NCBI GenBank assembly: GCA_025618425.1
Contig: CM046846.1
Coordinates: 31,613,409 to 31,677,408, forward strand
Direction of reading: 5' to 3'
Length of the DNA stretch: 64,000 nt
Source: Heliocidaris tuberculata
Lineage: Eukaryota > Echinodermata > Echinoidea > Camarodonta > Echinometridae
Of this stretch, positions 1-10,727 are shown piece by piece. Every line of letters begins with the position of its first letter. Position 1 is the stretch's first letter. The notes beneath the pieces were generated by a model. That model did no database searches, was not told the origin of the DNA, and saw only the letters and a list, made by a program, of their open reading frames with translations. A program made the translations under genes and the position numbers.

Positions 1-1060
1 ATCCTTCGCTTCAAAACCATACTTATTTTGAGTCACTTACCTTACATCTTCTAATAAATCCGAATCGGTTTGATGTTTGCTTTGCAATTTGGTCCACTGG
101 TCATGCTGTATGTTCTTCAAGTCCTGGCCAATTTTCGCCTATAAATGAGGAAGAAAACAAATGACACTTTTAAGAATCCGTGTATCATGATGCGTCAACT
201 TTGCTATCAACCAAATTATCATTTCAATCCAAGAAAAAAAGCATTATTTTAGGTTTAATTTTACCTTTCTCGGCGGAGGCTGCTGCATGATGACGCCACG
301 CGTGTATAATCCAAGGGAAACTGCGAGTCGAGTCAGTCTAGTCGAGAGCTAGCTAGAGCTAGAGATGCGACAGCACTCCAGCCGCGCCGCGCGTTCAGGG
401 CTGGCTGGCTGGCACAGCGCGAGCTCGCAGCTGTTTTCATGCTTTGGTGCTCTCAAGCACCCATTCAGTTTCATTCAACCAAGGAGTACCTCCTTGATTC
501 AACCATTATATTGTTATATCCCCTACTTTAATCCTATCTTTGTTTATCATCTGTTTGCATATACGACCTTCTGTCATTAGTAACACGTAGTTGATTTAAT
601 AATGTATCTTCAACACATTAACTATTTATGTAGTTAAGTTTTTTTTTATTTCTTTAGATCTCTACTGATTATCTATTGTGAGTCCCTGGTAATTCAGTTT
701 ATCAGATTCAGTTTATCATTTTATTGATATAAAAGAAGATTTGACTTTATACTGGTGTTGAAAAATGAATAAACATAATAAACAACACCATCATGGATTC
801 GCCACTAGATAAAATTAAACTCTATCGACCGTGATCGGGAGTATGAGAGTCTCACTGAATAATGAATACAACGTTGACAAAGTGAAATTAAAGATACACT
901 CTCAGAAATGATTTACGGTACCAGTTAGTTTAAAATTTCAGCCAGCTGGTTATAACGGGCGAGTTGTTGTTAAGCCCACCCTGCAACCAACCGGACAAAA
1001 TCCTCAACCCACCATGCCAACCGGTACATTATTTTAACCAGTGTTTTGAGAGTGTATTAT
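1..1060. other. intergenic, no gene recognised
   Basis: I see no coding or RNA gene here. Positions about 290-430 are locally GC-rich with repeated GAGCTAG/CTAGAG words, and the rest is AT-rich unique-looking sequence. The 71-codon open frame at 365-580 has no recognisable domain and a composition typical of chance frames. Confidence 0.5.
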
Positions 1061-1200
1061 CCAGGGGCGTAGATAGCGGGGGGGATGGGGGGTATGCAAC
1101 CCCCCCCCCCAACTTTTCGGGTAGGGGGATGGTGTGTACAAACATCCCCCCAGGTTTCACCCCACCAAAAAAAAACCAAAAAAAAGTGGTGGAAAATTAC
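1061..1200. repeat. poly-G/poly-C repeat fragment (hAT-MITE-like end)
   Basis: The segment opens with CAGGGGCGTAGATAGCGG followed by G runs and a C run. The same style of terminus is seen in the flanked hAT-like MITEs elsewhere in the window. I could not find a matching right end or target duplication, so it is probably truncated. Confidence 0.4.
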
Positions 1201-1790
1201 ATTTCTATATTATGTTGTAAATAAATATAATTTGATATATTACATCAATTGATTTTATTTTTATATATTCTTTATTTCAATATAAATGTCATATATCTGT
1301 GTACAATATTGTAGATTTATATGAATTTATTAACATTTATCTACAATGCTGTCGTGGCTTCTGATTTTTACACCACTAGAAAGTGAAAACCATCTAATTC
1401 AAACTATACAACATAAGTGTTGATCTGGGAGTGATATGGAGGTATATTTTTTTTAATGAAGTGGGGGGGGGGGGTGTTGGCCTGCATGTGTTCCCATCCC
1501 CAAATATATTTAGAGGTGATTTTTTTTTTTTCGAAGCCAAAATGCAGAAAAATTATTTTGATTAAAAGTACATGTAATTATTCTGGATTTAGAGGATTCA
1601 GTCGGTAACTTTCCTTTATAATGCAATTCTGCAAAACTGAAATGAAAATATAGTTACAGGAATCGAATGTGGTGGAGAAAGAAAGAATACATCACCCCCA
1701 ATATTCATCGAGGATGATGACCTGTGTCATCATCACCCAACTATACATAGAAGAATTATGAAATGACAATCATAACATGTAGGCCCGGTC
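1201..1790. other. intergenic, AT-rich
   Basis: AT-rich sequence with a poly-G run near 1465-1476 and a poly-T run near 1522-1532. No gene is supported. Confidence 0.4.
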
Positions 1791-1799
1791 AGAAGCACC

Positions 1800-2452
1800 G
1801 CTCCGGGCGTTGCATGTGCATGGGCACAGTGCCCCTTCTTTTCCCTTTAACTTCAGATAAGTACCCCCATTTTTCTTTCGAGTAAGTCCCAGTTCCATAT
1901 TCTTTTAAGTGCCCATTTTGATAATTACACCTCATCCCTCACCTTACCTCTGAAAAATGCTCCTATTTCAACGAGAGCATTTTCCCCCTTTTAATCCATT
2001 TTATTCCTTTTAATGTAACAAGTCATTTTTTTTCTTTGTAATAAATTGACACTGATTTAATTTTTTCTAATTTATATAAGAACATTTTCCCGTTCTTATA
2101 AGTGCCCCTTTTCAGGTGTTATAAGTGCCCCTTTTTACCTGTGATGAACTGCCTTTTCTACCTTCTCTACACATTCATTTATTTTTCTAATAATTGAAGT
2201 ATCCTTTTCCCCATGATAAGTACCACGTTTCCCTTTTCCATAACATGTGCCCCTAATCCAAAGTGACTTAGAACCAGTATTCCCAAATGCTCGCTCGCTA
2301 CGCTCGCTCGTATTAAAAGTATAGCTTATTAAATAAATTTTCATTGTGAAAGTTTGCAATTACAATGTAATTGCTATTGTTTGCTCGCTCGCTCAATATT
2401 CAAATCATACTACAAAATTGCAAAGCATGATGCTAAAGTTGTATCTTGCATG
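1800..2452. repeat. dispersed repeat with GTGCCCC and CGCTCG words, copy 1
   Basis: Positions 1820-2130 repeat words such as AAGTGCCCCTTTT. Positions about 2238-2452 hold a unit running from AACATGTGCCCCTAATCC through GCTCGCTCGCTACGCTCGCT to GCAAAGCATGATGCTAAAG. Nearly the same unit recurs at about 2637-2850. Confidence 0.75.
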
Positions 2453-2508
2453 GATAAGACTTAGTAAAGAGAAAAACCATATACATATTTACCCACCCTC
2501 ACCCCACG

Positions 2509-2509
<1 letters not shown>

Positions 2510-2572
<63 letters not shown>

Positions 2573-2574
2573 GT

Positions 2575-2632
<58 letters not shown>
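2510..2632. repeat. compound microsatellite (AT)n-(AC)n-(AT)n
   Basis: Alternating AT at about 2511-2570, AC at about 2574-2598, then AT again to about 2632. It separates the two copies of the CGCTCG-containing unit and is the source of Tyr-Ile-only open frames, which are not genes. Confidence 0.95.
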
Positions 2633-2634
<2 letters not shown>

Positions 2635-2636
2635 CC

Positions 2637-2849
2637 ATAACATGTGCCCCTAATCCAAAGTGACTTAGAGCCAGAATTTCCAAATGCTCGCTCGCTACGC
2701 TCGCTCGTATTAAAAGTATAGCTTATTAAATAAATTTTCATTGTGAAACTTTGCAATCACAATGTAATTGCTATTGTTTGCTCGCTCGCTTCGCTCAGTA
2801 TTGAAATCATACTACAAAATTGCAAAGCATGATGCTAAAGTTGTATCTT

Positions 2850-2850
<1 letters not shown>
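2637..2850. repeat. CGCTCG-containing repeat unit, copy 2
   Basis: Direct repeat of about 2238-2452, offset by roughly 400 bases. It shares the CCCCTAATCCAAAGTGACTT start, the GCTCGCTCGCTACGCTCGCT core and the GCAAAGCATGATGCTAAAG end, with scattered substitutions and a small insertion near 2790. Confidence 0.85.

Positions 2851-2920
<70 letters not shown>
2851..2920. repeat. (AT)n microsatellite
   Basis: About 70 bases of uninterrupted alternating AT immediately after the second CGCTCG unit. Confidence 0.95.
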
Positions 2921-2924
<4 letters not shown>

Positions 2925-2999
2925 ATCATCTCTACGGTTGTTTTCATTTATTGTGAACTTTTGTTATTTTTCATCAACCGACGCAGGACTAATTATTTT

Positions 3000-3002
<3 letters not shown>

Positions 3003-3046
<44 letters not shown>
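3003..3046. repeat. (AT)n microsatellite
   Basis: Uninterrupted alternating AT tract of about 44 bases beside the LINE fragment. Confidence 0.95.
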
Positions 3047-3048
<2 letters not shown>

Positions 3049-3069
3049 GGCCCTTCGGGGAAATCATAC

Positions 3070-3650
3070 CCTCCAGGTATGAGCACCTGTCTACGCCAGT
3101 GATACAATTCATCCATTTCGAAGAGAAATTTATACTTGAATTTTTGTGCATGTTACAACCAGACTATAAATCAAGAAAGAGTACTTGCAAGCGCTCCTCC
3201 CCTTTTAGTATTCTAAGCCAAAATCCAATCATTCTACATCTAACCCGGCATCTCATATGGCCTAGTAGAATCACTGAACTCTATGACTAGAATAGAGCGT
3301 TTGGGTATGCCATGGCATGTATGGGGTAAACTTATTTACACGTAAAATTGTTCTCAGAAACTTTCTGTGACAAATTTTAATTTGAGCAATATCTTAATAG
3401 CCCCAAACTTCACAGCCATGACAGTATCGGTAAAATTATCCTATCAAATAATTCACATTGTGTATCAATGGACAATAAATATTGTAACCTTTGGGCTTTT
3501 GACAATAAACTGTATAAAGCCTTTCTCGCCTGAGATACCTGCTTTGTGACTGCTAATTTGAAAGTACCATTATACTTAAATCTATAACTCCCAAAGTATT
3601 TAAAATCATTCACGACCTCCAAAACTTCGCAACTAAAAGTAAAATTTTGG
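3070..3650 (-). pseudogene. decayed non-LTR retrotransposon reverse-transcriptase C-terminal fragment
   Basis: Read on the minus strand, 3622-3410 encodes a peptide with the motifs VVNDFKYFGS, QARKALYSLLSKAQ and LFDRIILPIL. The frame then continues, with stops, through HGCEVWGY and RKFLRTILRVNKFTPYM. This series (FKYLG, then a Lys/Arg-rich helix, then PILLYGCEVWG and a TP motif) is typical of the region C-terminal to the catalytic palm in LINE reverse transcriptases. Several in-frame stops mark it as a molecular fossil. No catalytic FADD box or endonuclease domain is visible in the window, so the copy is 5'-truncated. The exact LINE clade cannot be set by eye. Confidence 0.8.
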
Positions 3651-3913
3651 TATTTTTCTCACCTTCCCACGAGAAAACAAACAAAAAAGCATTGTCATTG
3701 TGTAGCCTACTTGATTACTACGTAGGGTACCAAAAACCTGCAGTTATTACCCCTCTTAATATGCGATTTCAGTTCGATTTACACTTAAAGTGACATATTC
3801 AGTGACCAGTCTTCAAATAGAAAATGGTGCTACATCTTCTAGTTTTGTATCATTTTGTTTCCTCAATCCAAAGAGTGATTGAATTCCCGACAGAAACTTG
3901 CAGCAAAATTAAG

Positions 3914-3985
3914 GGGCACGTCCGGGAGTCGAACCCGGGACCTCTCGCACCCGAAGCGAGAATCATACCACTAGACCAACGTGCC
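3914..3985 (-). tRNA. tRNA-Pro (anticodon CGG)
   Basis: A complete 72-base cloverleaf on the minus strand. The acceptor stem GGCACGT pairs with ACGTGCC, and the discriminator base is C. The A box reads TGGTCTAGTGG, the anticodon stem CTCGC/GCGAG encloses loop TTCGGGT (anticodon CGG, proline codon CCG), and the T arm has B box GGTTCGACTCC. No CCA is encoded and there is no intron, as expected for a eukaryotic gene. A T run at 3908-3905, just downstream on the minus strand, fits a Pol III terminator. The sequence closely follows the usual animal tRNA-Pro pattern, so this is a probably functional gene rather than a SINE head. Confidence 0.96.
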
Positions 3986-4135
3986 ACATCGCTTGCTCGG
4001 AGGCTTTTATGTGATATGAACTTAGAAATACATTCGGTATGGTGGCTCTGAAGTGACAAAGTAAGTTTTGTATTTTGCTGAAGTTATCGACTATTTAACT
4101 CATTCAGCAATAGACTAGTTTTTGTATTGCCTGTT

Positions 4136-4330
4136 ACACGTATCCGGACAACTACCCCCCTCGACAATTACCCCGGGGGGGGGGGGGGGGGGGGGTTAGT
4201 TGTCCTGGGGGGTGTCATCTTTGCATTGGGGTAATTTTTCCTGAGGGGTAGTTGTCCTGGGGGTAATTGTCCTAGGGGGTAGTTGTCAGGAGGGTAGATG
4301 TCAGGGGGTAGTTGTCCTAGTATTTTCCCT
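4136..4330. repeat. GTTGTCCTGGGGGTAG degenerate minisatellite with poly-G core
   Basis: Variants of the word TAGTTGTCCTGGGGG recur every 15-25 bases around a G run at about 4176-4195. A related short stretch occurs at 39770-39820. Probably an element terminus with expanded internal repeats. Confidence 0.7.
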
Positions 4331-5020
4331 CCCTTTCTCTCACCTTATTCTAGGAGGTTGCAAAATTCATCTTCCTCCCTCTCTCTCTTCCTTTATCCCT
4401 CTCTTGTCAAAGATTTGTAATCATCATAATCATCTACAGGTGGGTCCCCTTCGGTGAGGAGGGGGGGGGGGGGGGGTGTCAGGGTTTTCTTGACACCATA
4501 AACCAACCAACTCCATAGGACAGTGTGTGTTCAAAACCCAATTCCAGTATCTTATTTTCTTTGGCCTCCATCTCTTTTTCATTTCTTTCCAAATTTGCTT
4601 TGCAAGTCTGCAGCCCATTTCATCTAATGTTGAAACCTAAGCCTACTTTCTCTAGTCTTCATACTGAATAGTAAAGCAACATATCCAATTTGATTCACAT
4701 TTTGTGCAAAGCTAAATTTATACTCCAAAGATGATGCACTTGCAACATGTCTTTCTCTCTCCCTCTCTCAAGTTGTTAATCTACCCATCACTACCCCCCC
4801 CCCCCTCTTTCTCTCTCTCTCTCTCTCCTTCTCTCTATCTCTTCTCTCTTTACCTCTCTGAATCTTAAAGAAATATATGCTGAGGACTGGAATAATGACA
4901 ACAGTACATACAGTACTAGTAGATAGTTATCCAATGCAGTATTGCCAGTACATGTATAGAGTGATACTAGGTGGTAAAATAAACTTTAGACACTTTTGAT
5001 TGTTAATAAGTCAAAAAACG
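4331..5020. other. intergenic with CT-rich simple sequence
   Basis: CT-rich blocks at 4325-4405 and 4752-4860, including poly-C then (CT)n at about 4794-4830, and a poly-G run at about 4461-4476. No gene supported. Confidence 0.6.
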
Positions 5021-5023
5021 TAC

Positions 5024-5527
5024 CTCATATTAGTCTGAGGTTTTTACATTGTAAAGTTGAAGGAAGTAAAATTTATTGGGAGCAATTTTTATTATGTTTC
5101 TCACTTTCTCTGAATACTTTTCTTTAAATATTGTTCTTAAATGTATGAATAATTAATTAGATTTTTCACTTGTAGAAAAAGCAAGGCCACAAAATCTGTG
5201 TGTATCAATAATTAATTCAGAACACAACAATTGCCATTGTGTGTTGCGGTTGAAATTCCAGAACACATTTTTAACCCAGAGTCATGATGAATCATTCATT
5301 GGACAGCAAAAGGTTGGGAGAAATAACAGCTGCAACACACAATGGTAAGTGTTGTGTTCTGAATTAATTACTGATACACAAAGTCACAGATTTTCAAAAA
5401 GTAAAAAAGCAAATGGAATATTCAGAGCAATATTTCAAGAAAAGTATTCAGAGAAATGTCATGAAACTTGCTTCCAATAAATTTTACATCCTTCAACTTT
5501 ACAATGTCAAACCTCAGTCTGATACAA
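5024..5527. mobile_element. foldback (long inverted repeat) element, about 500 bp
   Basis: The left arm (TATTAGTCTGAGG, TTTACATTGTAAAGTTGAAGG, AAAATTTATTGG, later AATTAATTCAGAACACAAC) is mirrored in reverse complement by the right arm (GTTGTGTTCTGAATTAATT, CCAATAAATTTTAC, CCTTCAACTTTACAATGT, CCTCAGTCTGATA). The two arms fill almost the whole element and no coding capacity is seen, which is typical of a foldback MITE. Confidence 0.8.
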
Positions 5528-5578
5528 TGTATAATAATAAAAAATGTCCAAAGTATAAGTATACACACGGATGTATGA

Positions 5579-5772
5579 CATTTGCTCCTGCGACACTTGC
5601 TCCGGTCCAACTTTGCCATGCTAATCATAAACCTAAACCTAACCCTAACCTTAATCCTAACCCTAATCCTAATCTTCACATTGTCCTGAACAAAAAAACA
5701 AATCATGACCTTGACCTTAACCTTTGACCTTTCGAGATATGGACTGTGGAGCTAATGTTGCAGGAGCAAATG
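5579..5772. mobile_element. MITE-like element with ATTTGCTCCTGC termini and telomere-like core
   Basis: The left end ATTTGCTCCTGCGAC is inverted at the right end as GTTGCAGGAGCAAAT. The interior holds degenerate CCTAACC/CCTAATC repeats at about 5630-5680. These resemble the telomere repeat but lie inside a short element with inverted ends, so they are not telomeric. Confidence 0.7.
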
Positions 5773-6395
5773 TTGGCGCCCCATACACACATGTAACTAC
5801 TTTTTTGCTGTTGCTGACTTAAAACTTTTGAAACTATCATTTATCAAGCAATATGTAAATCAAGAAGAGAATATTGGAGTCATTTTCAACTGATTGCAAA
5901 GGCAATGGTACCCGTGTATTTTTGTTTTTAACAATTGCAGACATAAGATCATAACACACATATTCATTTCATCATTTGCATGTGATGATTCATAATCTAT
6001 AAAGTAAACATTATATTCTTGCTTTCATTTCCGACGGTGAAATTTTATCTTAAACGTAGTTTGCTCTTCATTTTTTCTCCCTTTCCATCCAGTCATAACA
6101 AGTAAAATTAACTTCTAAGTTTCTCTTATTTTTGTTGGTTCTTTGTTATTCTTGTTTGTACAGTACATGTGCATCCATAAAGATCTACATGTATCTTTTA
6201 CACCTATATAACACAAATTGTTAATTAAAATTAACAACTTCTTATTCCCTCAAAAAGTTGAAATCCACTGCATGCACTTGACAGGGACAACAAATGAAAA
6301 CAATTTGGTAGCCAAATATTTTTCATTTCTTAATCTTAAAGCTCATGTACAGTATTGGTAGCAGAAAGGCAATTGGAAAGAAATATGTTAAATAT
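5773..6395. other. intergenic, nothing recognised
   Basis: AT-rich sequence without convincing coding or structural signal. Confidence 0.4.
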
Positions 6396-6399
6396 AATC

Positions 6400-6880
6400 T
6401 CATGTTGTTCTCCTTGTATCAAAAGATGTCTGTAAGAGATCATTTGGTATTCCATCTATGATTTCTGGTGAATTTCAGTAAATTCAGTGTAAATATCTCC
6501 AATATCTGTAAGGAATGCTTGATCACTGCCATTATGCTAGGACCCTTCCACCTCGACGGCTCCCCGCACAGCAATCTTTGGGGCTTCGCATAGAGACAGT
6601 GTGTGTGCACTGTGTGTAGCTACTAATCATTGGTTTTACACATGTGTGTACAGTGTATAGCACATGCTGCCTTTGTTGGGATTTTACGTGCCTGTCCTGG
6701 CACATACAGTGTACATTAGTTTTTGCCTCTTATTTGTTTAATATTAAACTTTAGGAGGCGTAATCTTCACAGTGTCTTAGTATTACTAGTATCTTGAGCA
6801 CTATTTATCAACAAAAATTGAAGAAATCTGATGAACAGTTTTTGAGGGCTTACCAAAACTTTACATGACTTTTAACCAAT
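6400..6880 (+). repeat. dispersed about 450-bp repeat, copy A
   Basis: Shared words in the same order as 48060-48490: TTCTCCTT, CATTC-CGATTTC-type blocks, GTGTAAATATCT, GTAAGGAATGCTTG, CACTGCC, CACCTCGACGGCTCCCCGCACA, GCTTCGCA, TTTTTGAGGGCTTACCAAAACT. It has no open frame longer than chance and no clear inverted ends. Confidence 0.75.
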
Positions 6881-7435
6881 AACCCATTGGCTACTGAATC
6901 ATCTCAATCCCATTGGTTTAGTACAGGGACCACCCAGTTCCCGCAGACAACGGGTAAAATTCCAGAATCCACATTAATTCTAAAATTTGGCAATATTCCA
7001 CAATGTTCCATCATCTTTAATTACCTTTTATCTCTTACAATTCAAGCAGGTTTGGTAAAAATTGGAAAGTCTGCTAATTCCACACAAAAGATTTTTACTG
7101 TCAAAATCTTGCCTCATAATTTTGAAAAGGTCAATTGGTAAGAGAAACAAAAGATTTGGATAGTTTGAACTTTGAATACCTACATCTACAATTCTACATG
7201 TACTATTTACTTGCATACACACTGGGTACAACTGCTTATAAACTGTGTAGATGGCAGTCTGGCATTAACAATTATTGATAAAAACTCAACATGAATTGAC
7301 TTTGAAGTCTTGAACAATTTAGTCAAAATTTCAATCAAACTCCACAGTTTATAGTCAATTACTATTGGAATAGGTTAGAAACAATTTTTAGTCCCAAATT
7401 TCTACGAAAAACAAGTAGTATATTATGTATTAAAC

Positions 7436-8037
7436 CGTTCCCGGACAGCCCAACCCTTGATAACCCAACCACATACCCTGGACAGCTCGACCCAGTCGAG
7501 TTATCCAGGATGGACATTTCTCGAGTTGCACTGAAAGACGTGTAGTTCTCCCTCGCAATGAGGATATTTTCATGAAGGATGGACTGCCAGAGGCTCTAGG
7601 TAAGTTGATTATATGCCTCAAGAATCACTGTACTTATAGAAATTTAAACCTTGTAAATTGTAATGTATCTTTAAATTTCAATATAGCCTAACCTTTCCAT
7701 TCCCTAGGTGAGGGTTTTGTACTGTAGAGGCATATTCTTATCAGTACAGTGATTCTTGGGGCATCAAAATAAATGTATTCGATCATTGCAGGGAAAACTA
7801 ACTTCTTTCAGTGCAACTCTCAAAACTCCACAATTGCTGTGTACATGTTTAACATCGTAACTATATAAATTTGATTATAATTTACCACTCAAATGGCAAT
7901 GAATGAATTTAGTTCATAAATCATGAGAAAAAAAAGTGGGTCACGCTATCCGGCATGGCACCCCTACCCTGGATAACTGGACCAGGTCGAGCTGTCCAGG
8001 GTAGGTGGTCAGGTTATCCAGGTCTTACAAGGCCAGG
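7436..8037. mobile_element. foldback element with GTCCAGGGTA-type termini
   Basis: The left end contains ACCCTGGACAGCTCGACC and TCGAGTTATCCAGG. The right end carries the reverse complement, GGTCGAGCTGTCCAGGGT and CTGGATAACTGGACC. Further inside, GATTATATGCCTCAAGAATCACTGTAC is mirrored by GTACAGTGATTCTTGGGGCAT, and GAGTTGCACTGAAAG by CTTTCAGTGCAACTC. The whole 600 bp therefore folds on itself. Non-coding. Confidence 0.8.
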
Positions 8038-8039
8038 AG

Positions 8040-8818
8040 CCCAACAAGACAGGTGAATACAGGTGAATGCAGCCCATTGTCTACAGATTTGTGTGATGAA
8101 GAAGCCAACAGTTTGCTGAATGTTGTCCTTCACTTCAGGCCAACTGATGGATGGTGCTAATAAAAAGATCATCTAGTCAAGAGCCTGATGATGTGGCGAG
8201 TACATGTACAACTCTACCAAGAGACAGGTGGGTTGCAGAAGCATCCATCCAGTTTTTGCTGATCTCCATTTGACTCTGAGTGACATCAAAAGAGCATTGC
8301 TGAGAAGAAAGATAATCTTTTTACGGTACGTCAAAAAAATGTGAAAACTGTGTTGCTATTGAACAAACTGGTTGTCTTCGACTCTGTGAACGTTCTGACT
8401 CCTATAGTAGTTTGACTTTTAGCACATAACCTATTATGATTCTGAAATAAATCATTATGCACCATCTTCAGTCTTTCAGTTTCAGATCAAGATATATAAA
8501 TTTCTGATCCTCGTGCTGATACTCCACATAACTTGTAATTAGCCAAACTCACACTGTCACAGTGCTGCTCTTCGTATAGATCTCCTGTAGACTACTTAAG
8601 TTAGCTCAAGCAGGATGCAAGATGTCCTGCATGCTGAAGACAGTTGAAGATTGAATCCACTATCCGGCATAATGCAGTATGATGACACCTCTTCAGCACA
8701 AGAAGATTGGCAGCCCATGCGAAGAGTATTCAGACTCCTGTCCACATCATCTCTTTCATTATTTTTCATTACAATGTGGTGCAGAAAATACAAAAATTAC
8801 AATACTTCTTGGCCCAAA
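8040..8818. other. intergenic or TIMM8 3' flank
   Basis: This lies immediately downstream of the TIMM8 stop on the minus strand and probably includes its 3' UTR. I found no convincing poly(A) signal close to the stop and no other gene. Confidence 0.4.
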
Positions 8819-9103
8819 TCACTCTAGACCAAGCTTGCTCCCTGGACTCGATTTAACAGATTCTAGTCTGTTCACGATGAAGTTTGTTGTATCAATAAAT
8901 CGCTCGACACAATTCACTAAACATGACTCGGTTTTGCTCTCCAGTCGGGCCCCCAGCCGCAGGTCTGCGACACATTTGTCCCAGCAAGTGTCCGTGAGTG
9001 AATAGACGAGCTGGGAGAACTTCTGCCGCTGCGTCTCCAAATTGATAAATCGGGCAAGTTCAGGATCGACGCCCTGCCCTCCTTGTTGAGAATTAAACGC
9101 CAT
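8819..9103 (-). CDS. TIMM8: TIMM8, mitochondrial import inner membrane translocase subunit Tim8
   Basis: A single exon encodes 94 residues ending in TGA. The protein has the twin CX3C signature of small Tim chaperones: Cys40/Cys44 in TDTCWDKC and Cys61/Cys65 in CLVNCVERFID. It also has the Tim8-type N-terminal helix (DPELARFINLETQRQKF). Small Tims form hexamers (Tim8 with Tim13) in the intermembrane space and escort hydrophobic precursors to the inner membrane. The disulfides form through the MIA40 relay, so no cleavable presequence is expected and none is seen. The length fits the family (about 90-100 residues). The start ATG at 9103 has G at -3 and G at +4. The frame has no intron between the two CX3C motifs. 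The spacing between motifs is 16 residues, slightly longer than I recall for the human protein. It could be a retrocopy, but no poly(A) tail or target duplication is evident. Confidence 0.93.
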   Translation of the reverse strand: MAFNSQQGGQGVDPELARFINLETQRQKFSQLVYSLTDTCWDKCVADLRLGARLESKTESCLVNCVERFIDTTNFIVNRLESVKSSPGSKLGLE

Positions 9104-9880
9104 CTCTCTTTTTTCCCCAGTAAAATCTGCTTAGTACTAGTGATATTTCCACAGAGAAAAATCGGATTTCTTGAAAGAATGAAACTGTGGCGCCTGCCAT
9201 GCACGAGCGAGCGAGTGCGAAGGAGTAAATATAGAACTGAAGTTATCGATGAAAAATTAACTGAAATATGTCTATGGTAGGCCCTCGGCGCAAAAATATA
9301 TAATATGCTTGACGATTTTACGATAGAGTTTATGCACTACTTTCATTCTCACCGTACTTGACAGTACATTAGTACCTTTAATGTCTATCCACAAGAAATC
9401 CTAGGTACATGTTAAGGGCCTTCAGAAATATGGAAGGAATTTCAATTCATTTTTTATGGAAATTCTGATTAAGAAATTTCAGGAAGTTAGTGTAGATTTA
9501 GACCTCAGTGTACACTTGCTGATACATACACAGGACTTTTTTCTGTTTTGCAGGGAAAATGGAAGTAACAGAATTATTCGTAAATCAGTTCTTAAACTGC
9601 TTGGGAGGGAAACAAATATGAGTGGTACAGGCTAAGGATAATGATCTAGTTTGCCTCTTTTCTCCTTTTCTTTTCTGGGTGCGTTTTGTAATAGGGTCAT
9701 TACGATACTTGTAATATAGGTGCCAATATTACCTGTATATTAAATTTTTTAACATTTCACTAGTTATTCTGTCTTGTGATTTCCTACAGAACTTTCAATG
9801 TTTTATAATTACCCCAATGACAATAAAAGTAGCCCCCATTCTTATACTATATAGGCATTGAAATAATAAACTCAGTCCTC
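9104..9880. other. TIMM8 upstream flank and intergenic
   Basis: Probably contains the TIMM8 promoter and 5' UTR (minus direction), including GCGAGCGAGTGCG near 9207. No TATA box or further gene can be assigned with confidence. Confidence 0.35.
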
Positions 9881-9881
9881 C

Positions 9882-10554
9882 CATATGTGACCCTCCACCA
9901 CAAAACGACCAATAAGTCGAAAAATTGAGGTTTTAAAATTTCAACTCAGTTTGAAAGCTTAGATTCTAAGCTTTAAAAGGATATATAACTTGTCTTGTTT
10001 GGACTAAGCAAACCCTTGTAAATTACAATAAGAACGTCAACATGTCAGACAGGCTAATGACCAAAACAATAGAGAAAACGGGCTCTAAAGAAGAGCGACT
10101 ATTTAAGAGTGCCTAATCTGTGTCCTATTGTTTGTCGCACAAAAGGTCGAGTCTAAACTCCCTAGCATACACTGTGAATTACTAATTGGATTGGGTTGAA
10201 ACTTTCCATACCTTCAGAATAGATATATTTCTTTGTTTCTTTAGAATTTGAATATCAGACAGTGCATAGTTTTTAAGCTATACCAGAAAAGCGATGTGAA
10301 GTACAATCCCAGCAAGTTGACACAGAAAGTTTGAATGTCCAGGAAAACATGGTCATTTTAAATGAGAGTAAAAACATATTTCAACAAGGTATTTTAACCT
10401 GAAATTTTGTCAGATGGTATATTGATAAATGAACTTTCAGAAAATACAAAAAACTTAAAATCAAAATTTCCACCCCAAACCACCCTTTTCAGCTGTTTAC
10501 TCTAAAACTCCCATTGCGACTTATTGGTCGTTTTGTGGTGGAGGGTCACATATG
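9882..10554. mobile_element. MITE with 38-bp perfect terminal inverted repeats
   Basis: The left terminus at 9882-9919 and the right terminus at 10517-10554 are exact reverse complements over 38 bases (core TGTGACCCTCCACCACAAAA). If the element proper starts at TGTGACCC, both flanks begin with TA, which would fit a Tc1/mariner-type TA duplication. The 670-bp interior has no transposase-like open frame. The perfect termini suggest recent mobility. Confidence 0.9.
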
Positions 10555-10727
10555 TTCCGTCACTTCCCCTCTGTTCAAGCACATTAATTTCAACTTTCTC
10601 TTCATTCATCTCCACTAGAATCAACACTATCCACTCTGATCAGTACACAGTTACACATATTCCTCCTCCTCCAGAAAATCTTGTTCAATAACTACTCAAA
10701 CACACTTGAATACTAAACAGTTCTAGC

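Noticed and set aside
2346..3290. Open frames of up to 156 codons made of Tyr-Ile repeats
   Set aside because: They are translations of (AT)n and (AC)n microsatellites and occur on both strands at once.
5630..5680. CCTAACCC repeats as a telomere remnant
   Set aside because: The repeats are imperfect, short and internal to a MITE-like unit with inverted ATTTGCTCCTGC ends.
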